From Comamonadaceae bacterium (GTDB lineage Bacteria; Pseudomonadota; Gammaproteobacteria; Burkholderiales; Burkholderiaceae_C), in the NCBI GenBank assembly GCA_027485235.1, contig JAIXRJ010000046.1, positions 558,001 through 622,000 on the forward strand: a stretch of 64,000 nt of DNA, in the 5' to 3' direction. The notes under the pieces are model-generated. The model was not told where the DNA came from, searched no databases, and saw nothing but the letters and a program-made list of their open reading frames with translations. Made by a program: the position numbers and the translations under genes. Of the stretch, positions 9,333-18,477 are shown one piece after another (position 1 is the stretch's first letter; every line of letters begins with the position of its first letter).

Positions 9333-11543
9333 TTAAACCAAGGACTGCCTCGCGGCCAACCTCGCCCGCGCCGCGTGCAGTTTTTCATAGCTGTCCAGCA
9401 AGCGCTGGTGCCGGTCCAAGCCTTCGAGCTGCAGGCTGGTGGGCGTCAGGCCATGAAAACGCACGCTGCCGTCCACAGAGCCGATGGCCGCGTTCATGCG
9501 CTCATCGCCGAACATGCGCCTGAAGTTCACCGCATAGTCTTCGAGAGACAAGTCCTCGCCCAGCGTCACCTCCAGCACCACGTTCAATGCTTGGTAAAAC
9601 AAACGGCGCTCGACCGTGTTGTCGTTGTATTGCAAGAAGGCACCCACCAGGTCGTGGGCTTCTTCCAGTTGCTGCAAAGCCAGGTGGATCAAGAGCTTGA
9701 GCTCCATCACCGTCAGCTGGCCCCACACCGTGTTGTCGTCAAATTCGATGCCAATCAGCGTGGCGATGTCGAGGTAATCGTCGAGCTCGTTGTTCTCCAA
9801 GCGATCGAGCAAGGCCTCCAAAGCCTCGTCGTCCAATTTGTGCAGGTTAAGCACATCGGCACGGAACAAGAGCGCTTTGTTGGTGTTGTCCCAAATCAGG
9901 TCATCGACCGGGTACACCTCGGAATAGCCCGGCACCAAGATGCGGCAGGCGGTGGCACCCAGCTGGTCGTGCACCGTCACATAGGCTTCTTTGCCCATGG
10001 CGTGCAAGATGCCAAAGAGCGTGGCGGCCTCTTGCGCGGTGGCATTTTCGCCCGTCCCGGCAAAGTCCCACTCCACAAATTCATAGTCCGATTGCGCGCT
10101 GAAAAACCGCCACGACACAATGCCGCTGGAGTCGATGAAGTGCTCCACAAAGTTGTTGGGCTCGGTCACGGCGTTGCTGATGAAGGTGGGCGGGGGCAGG
10201 TCGTTCAGGCCCTCAAAACTGCGGCCCTGCAGCAGCTCGGTCAGGCTGCGCTCCAGCGCCACCTCCATACGAGGGTGTGCGCCAAAGGACGCGAACACAC
10301 CGCCCGTGCGCGGGTTCATCAAGGTCACGCACATCACAGGGTACACCCCGCCCAGCGACGCGTCTTTGACCAAAACCGGAAAGCCCTGCGCCTCCAAAGC
10401 CTCGATGCCCGCCACGATGCCCAGGTACTTCGCGAGCACCGCCTGCGGCACGTCGGGCAAGGCCATTTCACCTTCCAAAATTTCTCGCTTGACGGCCCGC
10501 TCAAAAATTTCCGACAAGCACTGCACCTGCGCTTCCACCAGCGTGTTGCCCGCACTCATGCCGTTGCTCACGAACAGGTTTTCCACCAAGTTGGAAGGGA
10601 AGTACACCGTCTCACCATCGGACTGGCGCACATAGGGCAGCGCACAAATGCCGCGTTTGGTGTTTCCCGAGTTGGTGTCGAACAGGTGCGAGGCGCGCAG
10701 CTCGCCGTCGGGGTTGTAGATGGGCCAACAATGCGCGTCCAACAAGCCTTTGGGCAGCGCGTCGCGCTTGCCGGGCTGGAACCAACGCTCTTGGGGGTCG
10801 TGCACAAAGTCGGCCTGCGCGAGGTCTTCACCAAAAAACACGCCCGCGTAAAAGTGGTTGTTGTTCAGCCGCTCGATGTATTCACCCAGCGCCGAGGCCA
10901 AGGCGCTCTCTTTGGTCGAGCCCTTGCCGTTGGTGAAGCACATGGGCGAATGCGCGTCGCGGATGTGCAGCGACCAGACGTTGGGCACCAAATTGCGCCA
11001 GGACGCGATCTCGATCTTGATGCCCAAATCGGCCAAGACCCGCGTCATGTTGGCGATGGTTTGCTCCAGCGGCAAGTCCTTGCCCGCAATGAAGGTCTGC
11101 GCTTGCGCATCAGGGGTGAGCGTGAGCAAGGCCTGCGAGTCAGCGTCCAGGTTGTCCACCGCCTCAACGATGAAAGTGGGCCCCGCTTGGATCGCCTTTT
11201 TCACCGTGCACCGGTCAATCGACCGCAAAATGCCCAAGCGGTCTTTGTCGGACATGTCCGCCGGCAACTCCACCTGGATCTTGATGGTCTGCAAATAGCG
11301 GTTCTCGGGGTCCACGATGTTGTTTTGCGACAGTCGGATGTGCTCGGTGGAGATACCGCGCGTCTCGCAATACAGCTTCACAAAATAAGCCGCACACAAA
11401 GCCGACGAGGCCAAGAAGTAATCAAACGGCCCCGGTGCCGAGCCATCGCCCTTGTAACGAATGGGCTGATCGGCCAGCACGGTGAAGTCGTCGAACTTGG
11501 CCTCCAGGCGCAGTTTGTCGAGAAAATTGACTTTGATTTCCAT
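9333..11543 (-). CDS. OsmC-YcaO fusion protein
   Basis: A 736-residue two-domain protein. Residues 1 to about 135 form an OsmC-like domain (FDYFLASSALCAAYFVKLYC, then IDRCTVKKAI), including the two Cys residues of OsmC/Ohr thiol peroxidases. From about residue 150 on it is a YcaO domain with the family ATP-binding pattern (NGKGSTKESALASALGEYIE, then QCLSEIFERAVKREI). E. coli YcaO, about 586 residues, lacks the OsmC part and helps RimO beta-methylthiolate ribosomal protein S12. Whether the fusion does the same is unknown. It is transcribed alone. Confidence 0.9.
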   Translation of the reverse strand: MEIKVNFLDKLRLEAKFDDFTVLADQPIRYKGDGSAPGPFDYFLASSALCAAYFVKLYCETRGISTEHIRLSQNNIVDPENRYLQTIKIQVELPADMSDKDRLGILRSIDRCTVKKAIQAGPTFIVEAVDNLDADSQALLTLTPDAQAQTFIAGKDLPLEQTIANMTRVLADLGIKIEIASWRNLVPNVWSLHIRDAHSPMCFTNGKGSTKESALASALGEYIERLNNNHFYAGVFFGEDLAQADFVHDPQERWFQPGKRDALPKGLLDAHCWPIYNPDGELRASHLFDTNSGNTKRGICALPYVRQSDGETVYFPSNLVENLFVSNGMSAGNTLVEAQVQCLSEIFERAVKREILEGEMALPDVPQAVLAKYLGIVAGIEALEAQGFPVLVKDASLGGVYPVMCVTLMNPRTGGVFASFGAHPRMEVALERSLTELLQGRSFEGLNDLPPPTFISNAVTEPNNFVEHFIDSSGIVSWRFFSAQSDYEFVEWDFAGTGENATAQEAATLFGILHAMGKEAYVTVHDQLGATACRILVPGYSEVYPVDDLIWDNTNKALLFRADVLNLHKLDDEALEALLDRLENNELDDYLDIATLIGIEFDDNTVWGQLTVMELKLLIHLALQQLEEAHDLVGAFLQYNDNTVERRLFYQALNVVLEVTLGEDLSLEDYAVNFRRMFGDERMNAAIGSVDGSVRFHGLTPTSLQLEGLDRHQRLLDSYEKLHAARARLAARQSLV

Positions 11544-11629
11544 GGGAAATTCCGAAATATTGTGTTGAGTGGTCGATGAATCAGAGGGTTGCTTGCCCTC
11601 GGACCACCGACCGTGTGCTGATCATGCCC

Positions 11630-14600
11630 TCAATGGCTCAACTGCCCCCAAGCCTTCTCCAGCCGCTTGATGCTGACCGGCTGCGGGGTGCGCAACTCTT
11701 GCGCGAAGAAACTCACGCGCAGCTCTTCCAGTAACCAGCGGAACTCCAGCATGCGGGCGTCTTGCGCGCCTTTGCGTTCGGCCACCAGACGCCAATAGCG
11801 CTGTTCTTGGGGCTTCAATTCCGCCAGGCGCTGGGCGTCTCGGGCGGGGTCGGCGCGGTATTTGTCCAAGCGCAGGGTGATGGCCTTCAGATAGCGGGCG
11901 TAGTGCTGCAACTGCGGCCATGGGGTGGCGGCCATGAAATTTTTGGGCATCAGGCGTTGCAGTTGCGCTGTGCAGTCGGCCGTGGCGTCGGGGGCGTTTT
12001 TGGTGTCCTTGATCTTGCGGGTGGCCGCGCCAAAGTCCCCCAAGATGGTGCCCGCCAGCCGGGCCACTTCGTTGGCAATCAGCGTTAAACGCCCCCGGCC
12101 TTCTTCGATGCGGCGCTTGAAAGTGACTTCGTCATTGGGCAGCGGGCCCTGCAAGAAGGCGCGGTCCAACGCCACGTCGATGATCTGGCTTTTCAGCTCG
12201 TCAGCGGTACCCAATGGCATGTAGGCCACGGCCATTTTTTGCAGCTCGGGGATGTTTTTCTCAAGGTACTTGAGCGCGTCTTTGATCTGCAGCGCAAACA
12301 GGCGGCGCAGGCCCGCGCGGTTTTTGGCGGCGGCTACATCGGGCTCGTCAAACACCTCGATGGTCACGGCGTCTTGCACGTCCACCAGCGCGGGAAAGCC
12401 AATCAGTGTCTGCCCACCTTTGCTGATTTCCATCAGCTCGGGCAGTTCGCCGAAGGTCCAAGCGGTGTAGCGCTGGGGGGTCAATGGCTTGGGGGCGGCT
12501 GGCTTCTCACCTCGTGGTTGATTGGCGCGCCCACCTGCATCGGGCTTGGACAAATGGGGGGCTGACCCCGATGGTTTGGACTCCCCAATTTGGGCAGCTT
12601 GAGTCACTGCGACGGGTGCAGCAGCGACTTTGAGCTGCGCCAGCGCCTGAAACGCGCCACGCGCTTTGGCACCCAGCTCGCCTTTGAGCGCGCCCAGGTT
12701 GCGGCCCATGCCCAGCTGGCGGCCGTGTTCGTCCACCACCAGCAGGTTCATGAACAGGTGCGGGCTGAGCATCTCGTGTTTGAAGTCGGTGCGCTTGATG
12801 TCCAGGCTGGTTTCGTCGCGGGCTTTTTTGAGCAGCACATCGGTGAGCGACCCAGCACCAAACAGCTCGGGCGCCGACAGCTCGGCGGCCAGGCGCGTGG
12901 CGGACTCGGGCAACGGCACAAAGCGGCTGCGCGGGCGCTGCGGCAGGCTTTTGAGCAGAGCTTGAATTTTGTCTTTGAGCAAGCCAGGCACCAGCCATTC
13001 GCAGCGGTCTTCGCTCACCTGGTTCAGCACAAACAGCGGCACCGTGACGGTGACGCCATCGCGGGCATCGCCCGGTTCGTGCAAATACGTCGCCGTGCAA
13101 TCGGTGCCGCCCAAGCGAATCTGTTTGGGGAAGGCCTGCGTGGTGATGCCTGCCGCTTCGTGGCGCATCAGCTCTTCGCGGCTCAGCATCAACAGGCGCG
13201 GCTGCTTGGCGCTCTCGGCGCGGTACCAGTTTTCCAGCAGGCGACCGCTGCACACTTCGGGCGGGATCTGCTGGTCATAAAAGGCGTAGATCAGCTCCTC
13301 ATGAACCAGCACGTCTTGACGGCGCGACTTGTGTTCCAACTCTTCGACCTTGGCGATCATCTTGTGGTTGGCGGCCAGGAACGGCAGCTGGGTCTCCCAC
13401 TGCTCGCCCACCAGCGCTTCGCGGATGAAAATCTCGCGTGCGCCGTGCAGGTCCACCCGGCTGTAGGGCGTGCGGCGGCCGCTGTAGACCACCAGGCCAT
13501 AGAGCGTGGCCCGCTCCAATGCCACCACTTCGGCGGATTTCTTTTCCCAGTGCGGGTCGAGCAGTTGCTTCTTGAGCAAGTGCGCGCCGACCTGCTCCAG
13601 CCACTGCGGCTCGATGGCCGCAATGCCCCGGCCAAACAGGCGCGTGGTTTCCACCAGCTCGGCCACCACGATCCAGCGGCCCGGTTTTTTGGAGAGGTGC
13701 GCGCCGGGGTGTTTGTGGAACTTGATGCTGCGTGCACCTAGATAGGCTTCTTCGTCTTCGAGCTTGTAGCCCACGTTGCCCAACAGGCCCGCCAGCATGG
13801 ACAGGTGCAGCTGCTCGTAACTGGCAGGCTGCGTGTTGATGCGCCACTTGTGCTCGGCCACCACCGTGAGCAACTGGGTGTGGGTGTCGCGCCACTCGCG
13901 CACGCGCCGGATGTTGATGAAGTTCTGACGCAGCAACTGCTCGTATTGGCGGTTGCTCAGCTTGTGCTGCGGCGCTTCTTGCGCCGCCAGCTGTCGCCCT
14001 TTAATCGGGGTCAGATCCCGATTGTTTTGCCCCGACTGACCTGACGAATTTAATTGGGGTCTGACCCCGATTGTTTTACTGGGGCCGCCTCGGGCGTCGT
14101 GGATCCATTTCCACAGTTTCAGGTAGCCGGTGAACTCGCTCTTGTCGTCGTCAAACTTGGCGTGTTGTTGGTCGGCCTGGGCTTGCGCATCCATGGGGCG
14201 GTCACGCACGTCTTGCACGCTCATGGCGCTGGCGATCACCAGCACTTCGTCCAGCGCTTCGCGGCCACGGGCTTCCAAAATCATGCGTCCCACGCGGGGG
14301 TCCAACGGCAGGCGGGCCAGCTCTTTGCCAATCGGCGTCAGCTCGTTGTCGTCGTCCACCGCACCCAGCTCGGCCAGCAGCTGGTAGCCATCGGTGATGG
14401 CGCGTTTGGAAGGCGCTTCGATGAACGGGAAGTCTTCCACCACACCCAAGTGCAGCGACTTCATGCGCAAGATCACGCCCGCCAAAGACGAACGCAAAAT
14501 TTCAGGGTCGGTGAAGCGCGGGCGGCCCTCAAAGTCTTTGTCGTCGTACAGGCGAATGCAGATGCCGTTCGCCACACGGCCGCAACGGCCTGCACGCTGG

Positions 14601-15649
14601 TTGGCCGCCGCTTGGCTGATGGGTTCGACCATGAGCTGCTCGACCTTGCTGCGCAGGCTGTAGCGTTTGACCCGCGCGGTGCCAGCGTCGATCACGTAAC
14701 GGATGCCAGGCACCGTGAGCGAGGTTTCGGCCACGTTGGTGGCCAGCACAATGCGGCGGCCATTCGATGCTTCAAAAATCTGGTCTTGCTCGGCCTGCGA
14801 GAGGCGGGCAAACAGGGGCAGCACTTCGGCGTTGCGGGTCAGCGGCTGGTGCGCCAAGTGCTTGCGCAGGTGGTCGGCGGCTTCGCGGATCTCGCGCTCG
14901 CCGGGCAAAAAGATCAGGATGTCGCCCCCTGCCCCGCCTTGCCAGAGTTCGTCCACTCCGTCGGCCATCGCGTCGTTCAGGCCGTAGTCGCGCGTCTCTT
15001 CAAACGGGCGGTAGCGCTGCTCCACCGGAAAGGTGCGCCCAGAGACCATGATGACCGGCGCTGGGCCGTTGCGCGAGGCAAAGTGTTTGGCAAAGCGGTC
15101 GGCGTCGATGGTGGCCGAGGTGACGACGATCTTGAGGTCCGGCCTGCGCGGCAAGATCTGGCGCAGGTAGCCCAGCAAAAAGTCGATGTTCAGGCTGCGT
15201 TCGTGCGCCTCGTCGATGATGAGGGTGTCGTAGGCCTGCAGCAGCGGGTCGGTCTGGGTTTCGGCCAGCAAAATACCGTCGGTCATCAGTTTGACGGACG
15301 CGTTTTTGCTCAACCGGTCTTGAAACCGCACCTTGAAACCCACCACCTCGCCCAGCGGCGTCTTCAGTTCCTCGGCAATGCGCTTGGCCACCGAGCTGGC
15401 CGCAATGCGCCGGGGCTGGGTGTGGCCGATCATGCGGGCGCGTTCGCCGGGCTTGGCATTGAGCTTGCCGCGCCCCAGCGCCAGCGCGATTTTGGGCAGC
15501 TGCGTGGTTTTGCCCGAGCCGGTTTCGCCGCAGACGATGATGACCTGGTGCTGGTCCATGGCGGCCATGATTTCACCGCGGCGGGCCGAGACGGGCAGGC
15601 CTTCGGGGAAGTCGATTTGGAGGGGGGTGGGGTTGGCGGGCTCGGTCAC
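11630..15649 (-). CDS. hrpA: ATP-dependent RNA helicase HrpA
   Basis: About 1339 residues, the usual HrpA size. DEAH-box helicase: Walker A GETGSGKTT, DEAH box (IIDEAHERSLN), motif SATID, and QRAGRCGRV in motif VI. They are followed by a winged-helix/HA2 region, an OB-fold and a long C-terminal DUF3418-type domain. In E. coli HrpA resolves stalled or collided ribosomes. GTG at 15649 gives a start near the family N terminus; an in-frame GTG at 15679 would add ten residues and overlap the vapBC promoter. A short linker with two 28-bp repeats lies in the middle (13999-14090). Confidence 0.93.
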   Translation of the reverse strand: MTEPANPTPLQIDFPEGLPVSARRGEIMAAMDQHQVIIVCGETGSGKTTQLPKIALALGRGKLNAKPGERARMIGHTQPRRIAASSVAKRIAEELKTPLGEVVGFKVRFQDRLSKNASVKLMTDGILLAETQTDPLLQAYDTLIIDEAHERSLNIDFLLGYLRQILPRRPDLKIVVTSATIDADRFAKHFASRNGPAPVIMVSGRTFPVEQRYRPFEETRDYGLNDAMADGVDELWQGGAGGDILIFLPGEREIREAADHLRKHLAHQPLTRNAEVLPLFARLSQAEQDQIFEASNGRRIVLATNVAETSLTVPGIRYVIDAGTARVKRYSLRSKVEQLMVEPISQAAANQRAGRCGRVANGICIRLYDDKDFEGRPRFTDPEILRSSLAGVILRMKSLHLGVVEDFPFIEAPSKRAITDGYQLLAELGAVDDDNELTPIGKELARLPLDPRVGRMILEARGREALDEVLVIASAMSVQDVRDRPMDAQAQADQQHAKFDDDKSEFTGYLKLWKWIHDARGGPSKTIGVRPQLNSSGQSGQNNRDLTPIKGRQLAAQEAPQHKLSNRQYEQLLRQNFINIRRVREWRDTHTQLLTVVAEHKWRINTQPASYEQLHLSMLAGLLGNVGYKLEDEEAYLGARSIKFHKHPGAHLSKKPGRWIVVAELVETTRLFGRGIAAIEPQWLEQVGAHLLKKQLLDPHWEKKSAEVVALERATLYGLVVYSGRRTPYSRVDLHGAREIFIREALVGEQWETQLPFLAANHKMIAKVEELEHKSRRQDVLVHEELIYAFYDQQIPPEVCSGRLLENWYRAESAKQPRLLMLSREELMRHEAAGITTQAFPKQIRLGGTDCTATYLHEPGDARDGVTVTVPLFVLNQVSEDRCEWLVPGLLKDKIQALLKSLPQRPRSRFVPLPESATRLAAELSAPELFGAGSLTDVLLKKARDETSLDIKRTDFKHEMLSPHLFMNLLVVDEHGRQLGMGRNLGALKGELGAKARGAFQALAQLKVAAAPVAVTQAAQIGESKPSGSAPHLSKPDAGGRANQPRGEKPAAPKPLTPQRYTAWTFGELPELMEISKGGQTLIGFPALVDVQDAVTIEVFDEPDVAAAKNRAGLRRLFALQIKDALKYLEKNIPELQKMAVAYMPLGTADELKSQIIDVALDRAFLQGPLPNDEVTFKRRIEEGRGRLTLIANEVARLAGTILGDFGAATRKIKDTKNAPDATADCTAQLQRLMPKNFMAATPWPQLQHYARYLKAITLRLDKYRADPARDAQRLAELKPQEQRYWRLVAERKGAQDARMLEFRWLLEELRVSFFAQELRTPQPVSIKRLEKAWGQLSH
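14001..14077. repeat. Two direct copies of a 28-bp GGGGTC-type repeat inside hrpA
   Basis: Copy 1 at 14001-14028 and copy 2 at 14050-14077 match at 25 of 28 positions (both ttaat-yggggtc...cccgattgtttt). Each contains a near-palindrome AAT-YGGGG...CCCGATT. In frame they encode a Ser/Gly/Gln-rich linker (around KTIGVRPQLNSSGQSG) absent from ordinary HrpA sequence, inserted between the helicase core and the following domain without breaking the frame. Confidence 0.7.
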
Positions 15650-15668
15650 GGGCTGGATTATCCCACGA

Positions 15669-15702
15669 CACGTGTTCACGTGCTACACTGGTTCACGTGA
15701 AC
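15669..15702. promoter_or_regulatory. vapBC promoter/operator with repeated CACGTG palindromes
   Basis: CACGTG occurs at 15669-15674, 15677-15682 and 15694-15699; the last sits in a perfect 12-bp palindrome GTTCACGTGAAC (15691-15702) and GTTCACGTG is repeated at 15674-15682, 17 bases away. A TACACT -10-like box lies between (15684-15689). Autorepression of toxin-antitoxin operons by antitoxin binding to such palindromes is general knowledge. The sites lie at the 5' end of the divergent hrpA gene. Confidence 0.5.
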
Positions 15703-15722
15703 TTTCGGGACGGAGATTTTTC

Positions 15723-15983
15723 ATGACCAACCTGACCATTTCCCTTGACGAAAACCTCGTCAAACAAGCCCGCATCAAGGCCATTCAAGAAGGCACATCC
15801 CTGAGCGCCAAGGTGCGCGAGATGCTGGCGGCCTATGTGCGGCAAGACATGCCGGCCACCCCGGTGGTGATTCCCAAACTGCCCACAGGCGGCAGCGGCG
15901 GTTTGCTGCCAGGAATCGACCCATGCAGCAACCGCTCCATGTTTGATGCCATAGACGCAGCAGAGTACAAATTTCCAATATGA
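15723..15983 (+). CDS. VapB-like ribbon-helix-helix antitoxin
   Basis: An 86-residue protein. The N-terminal 40 residues (LTISLDENLVKQARIKAIQ followed by SLSAKVREMLAAYV) fit a MetJ/Arc ribbon-helix-helix fold. The C-terminal half, with a Pro/Gly-rich segment and the NRSMFDAIDAAEYKF tail, should wrap the toxin. Its ATG follows a GGA-rich leader. The stop codon overlaps the toxin start (ATGA), the hallmark coupling of type II pairs. It probably represses its own promoter. Confidence 0.8.
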   Translation: MTNLTISLDENLVKQARIKAIQEGTSLSAKVREMLAAYVRQDMPATPVVIPKLPTGGSGGLLPGIDPCSNRSMFDAIDAAEYKFPI

Positions 15984-16423
15984 CCCCCGACGTCAATCTG
16001 CTGGTGGCGGCCATGCGGCTGGATCACCCGCACCATGCCCTTGCTTTTGCCCATTTACAAGGACAACTGGAACAGGCAACGAAATGGCCTATTCAGCCAA
16101 ACGTCGTCTTGTTGGGAACAGTGGTCTCAGGCTTCATCAGAATAGTGACCAACGCACAAATCTTTTTCAAACCCAGCTCTTTGCAGCAGGCCATGGATTT
16201 TGTTGATGCGCTGCTGAGTTCACCCGGTGTGGTGTTCCAGGCCGCAGGCAGCCAGTGGCCTGGCTTCCGAGACATGTGCCTGCAAGCGGCTGTCACGCCC
16301 AACTTGGTCTCTGACGCTTGGATTGCAGCATCTGCTTTGCAGTTGGGCGAGGTTGTTCACACGTTCGACCGCGACTTCAAAAAACTCCTTCCTGCTGACA
16401 ACCTTTATTTGCTGAGCCGCTAG
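15980..16423 (+). CDS. VapC-like PIN-domain toxin
   Basis: A 147-residue PIN-domain protein, presumably an Mg-dependent RNase. Acidic residues expected for the active site are seen at Asp4 (TPDVNLLVA), in LVSDAWIAASA and in HTFDRDF. The second conserved acidic residue, normally Glu in the segment before SGFIRIVTN, is not evident: the sequence reads LLGTVVSGFIRIVT. That may mean reduced activity or a shifted ligand. It is coupled to the antitoxin gene by a four-base overlap. argA follows three bases after its stop. Confidence 0.8.
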   Translation: MTPDVNLLVAAMRLDHPHHALAFAHLQGQLEQATKWPIQPNVVLLGTVVSGFIRIVTNAQIFFKPSSLQQAMDFVDALLSSPGVVFQAAGSQWPGFRDMCLQAAVTPNLVSDAWIAASALQLGEVVHTFDRDFKKLLPADNLYLLSR

Positions 16424-16426
16424 CCC

Positions 16427-17773
16427 ATGTCCACAGTTTTCAATTTCACCTTCGTGCCCTGGTTCCGCTCGGTGGCGCCCTACATCCACATGCACCGGGG
16501 CAAGACCTTTGTGGTGGGCATCGCGGGCGAGGCGATCGCGGCGGGCAAGCTGCAAAACCTGGCGCAAGATTTGGCGCTGATCCAAAGCATGGGCGTCAAG
16601 ATCGTGTTGGTGCATGGCTTTCGCCCCCAAGTCAACGAGCAGCTGGCGGCCAAAGGCCACACGCCGAAATACGCCCAGGGCATCCGCATCACCGACAGCG
16701 TGGCCCTCGACTGCGCGCAGGAAGCCGCGGGCCAACTGCGCTATGAGATCGAGGCGGCCTTCAGCCAAGGCTTGCCCAACACGCCCATGGCGGGCTCCAC
16801 GGTGCGGGTGATTTCGGGCAACTTCATCACCGCCCGACCCGTGGGCATTGTGGACGGTGTGGACTTCATCCACTCGGGCCTGGTGCGCAAGGTGGACGTG
16901 GACGGCATCATGCGCACGCTGGACATGGGCGCGATGGTGCTGCTCTCGCCCTTTGGCTTTTCGCCCACAGGCGAGGCCTTCAACTTGGCCATGGAAGAAG
17001 TGGCCACCAGTGTGGCCACCGAGTTGCAGGCTGACAAGTTGATTTTTGTGACCGAGGTGCCGGGCATCCGCATAGAGCCGCTCGCGCCCGCCAGTGACGA
17101 CAACCCGATTGACACCGAATTGCCGCTGGCCGCTGCCAAACAATTGTTGGCCTCCCTGCCCATCCCCACCGAGCCAACCGACATTGGCTTCTATTTACAG
17201 CACTGCGTCAAAGCCTGCGAAGAGGGCGTGGAACGCTCGCACATCCTGCCCTTTGCGGTGGATGGCGCTTTGCTGTTGGAGGTCTATGTGCACGACGGCA
17301 TTGGCACCATGGTCATCGACGAAAAACTCGAAGAGCTGCGCGAAGCCACGGCAGACGACGTGGGCGGCATCTTGCAACTGATCGAGCCGTTCGAGAAAGA
17401 CGGCACGCTGGTCAAGCGTGACCGCACCGAGATCGAGCGCGACATCGACCACTACACCATCATCGACCACGACGGTGTGATCTTTGCCTGCGCGGCGCTT
17501 TACCCTTACCCCGAAGCCAAAACGGCCGAGATGGCGGCGCTCACCGTGTCGCCGCAGTCGCAAGGCCAGGGCGACGGCGAAAAGGTACTCAAGCGCATCG
17601 AGCAACGCGCCCGCGCCATGGGCATCAAAAGCATCTTCGTACTCACCACCCGCACCATGCACTGGTTCATCAAGCGCGGTTTTGTGCAAGTCGACCCAGA
17701 ATGGCTGCCCGAAGCGCGCAAACGCAAATACAACTGGGATCGCAAGAGCCTGGTGCTGGTCAAGAAGCTTTGA
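16427..17773 (+). CDS. argA: Amino-acid N-acetyltransferase (N-acetylglutamate synthase)
   Basis: A 448-residue protein with an N-terminal amino-acid-kinase-like domain (about 1-290, GIAGEAIAAGKLQNLAQDLA and VLVHGFRPQVNEQL) and a C-terminal GNAT acetyltransferase domain (about 300-448, ALTVSPQSQGQGDGEKVL acetyl-CoA loop). It catalyses the first step of arginine synthesis. Length and order match classical ArgA. It lies three bases behind vapC on the same strand, so it may share transcripts with the toxin-antitoxin operon. Confidence 0.95.
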   Translation: MSTVFNFTFVPWFRSVAPYIHMHRGKTFVVGIAGEAIAAGKLQNLAQDLALIQSMGVKIVLVHGFRPQVNEQLAAKGHTPKYAQGIRITDSVALDCAQEAAGQLRYEIEAAFSQGLPNTPMAGSTVRVISGNFITARPVGIVDGVDFIHSGLVRKVDVDGIMRTLDMGAMVLLSPFGFSPTGEAFNLAMEEVATSVATELQADKLIFVTEVPGIRIEPLAPASDDNPIDTELPLAAAKQLLASLPIPTEPTDIGFYLQHCVKACEEGVERSHILPFAVDGALLLEVYVHDGIGTMVIDEKLEELREATADDVGGILQLIEPFEKDGTLVKRDRTEIERDIDHYTIIDHDGVIFACAALYPYPEAKTAEMAALTVSPQSQGQGDGEKVLKRIEQRARAMGIKSIFVLTTRTMHWFIKRGFVQVDPEWLPEARKRKYNWDRKSLVLVKKL

Positions 17774-17796
17774 TCTGATGCATGCGACCGTGGCCC

Positions 17797-17817
17797 GCAT
17801 TCATCGTGCATGAATGC
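17797..17817. terminator. Hairpin downstream of argA
   Basis: GCATTCAT (17797-17804) pairs perfectly with ATGAATGC (17810-17817) around a five-base loop. No T run follows. It sits between convergent argA and dsbB. Confidence 0.35.
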
Positions 17818-17895
17818 AGCGCCTACAAATATCCAAGCCACCCGCACCTGAACGGAACCGCTGCGCAGGATCAGCAACCATGCGCGATGGGTTGA

Positions 17896-18393
17896 TCAAC
17901 GATTGCGCCAGGCCTGAACCAGGAAGCCCAGTCCAATCAGGGCAAAGCCGGCAAAGGCGATGAAAGACCAGTTGGCGATTGAGCCGCCTAAAAAAGTCCA
18001 GTCGACCTTGGTGCAGTCGCCGCTGCCCTTGAAAATCATGGGGATGGCGCGGTTGATCGGGAAGTTTTCGACCATGCCGTAAAAGTCACGCCCGCAGGTG
18101 ACGATCTCGGGTGGGTACCACTGCAGCCAGCTTTGGCGGGCCGCCGTCAAGGCGCCAAAACCCGCCACCAGCGCCAGCAACAGCGCCGTCACAGCCAAGC
18201 CCCGGCCGCGCAGGCGCCAGCCGATCAAGCCGAGCACCACCACGCCGATCAGCGCGTAACGCTGCACGATGCACATTGGGCAAGGGTTCAGGCCCACCAC
18301 ATGCTGCAAATACAGGCCGAACGCCAGCATGCCGATGCCCGACAAGGCGATCAGGAACATGAGGCGATGGGGCGTGGTGAGGGGCAGGATCAT
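17896..18393 (-). CDS. dsbB: Disulfide bond formation protein DsbB
   Basis: A 165-residue inner-membrane protein with four hydrophobic spans. The first periplasmic redox pair is Cys38-Pro-Met-Cys41 (NPCPMCIVQRY); the second is the Cys in VTCGRDFYG and the Cys in GSGDCTKVDW. DsbB reoxidises DsbA and passes electrons to ubiquinone. The ATG at 18393 is preferred over an upstream in-frame start at 18429, because it begins right before the first membrane span. It stands alone, convergent with argA. Confidence 0.92.
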   Translation of the reverse strand: MILPLTTPHRLMFLIALSGIGMLAFGLYLQHVVGLNPCPMCIVQRYALIGVVVLGLIGWRLRGRGLAVTALLLALVAGFGALTAARQSWLQWYPPEIVTCGRDFYGMVENFPINRAIPMIFKGSGDCTKVDWTFLGGSIANWSFIAFAGFALIGLGFLVQAWRNR

Positions 18394-18477
18394 GGTCAGT
18401 TTTCGAAAGCCAAGGGACAAATGGTGCACCTGTGTAGGAAGGATGTCAGCGGAGCTTGTCGCAAAGCCTCTGCCGAA

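Noticed and set aside
9306-11579. A 757-codon open frame on the + strand opposite the OsmC-YcaO gene
   Set aside because: Shadow of the minus-strand gene; its translation is His/Gln/Val-rich with no domain, as expected for the complement of a GC-rich gene.
14054-15700. A 548-codon + strand frame opposite hrpA
   Set aside because: Antisense shadow of the helicase core; no ribosome binding site or family match.
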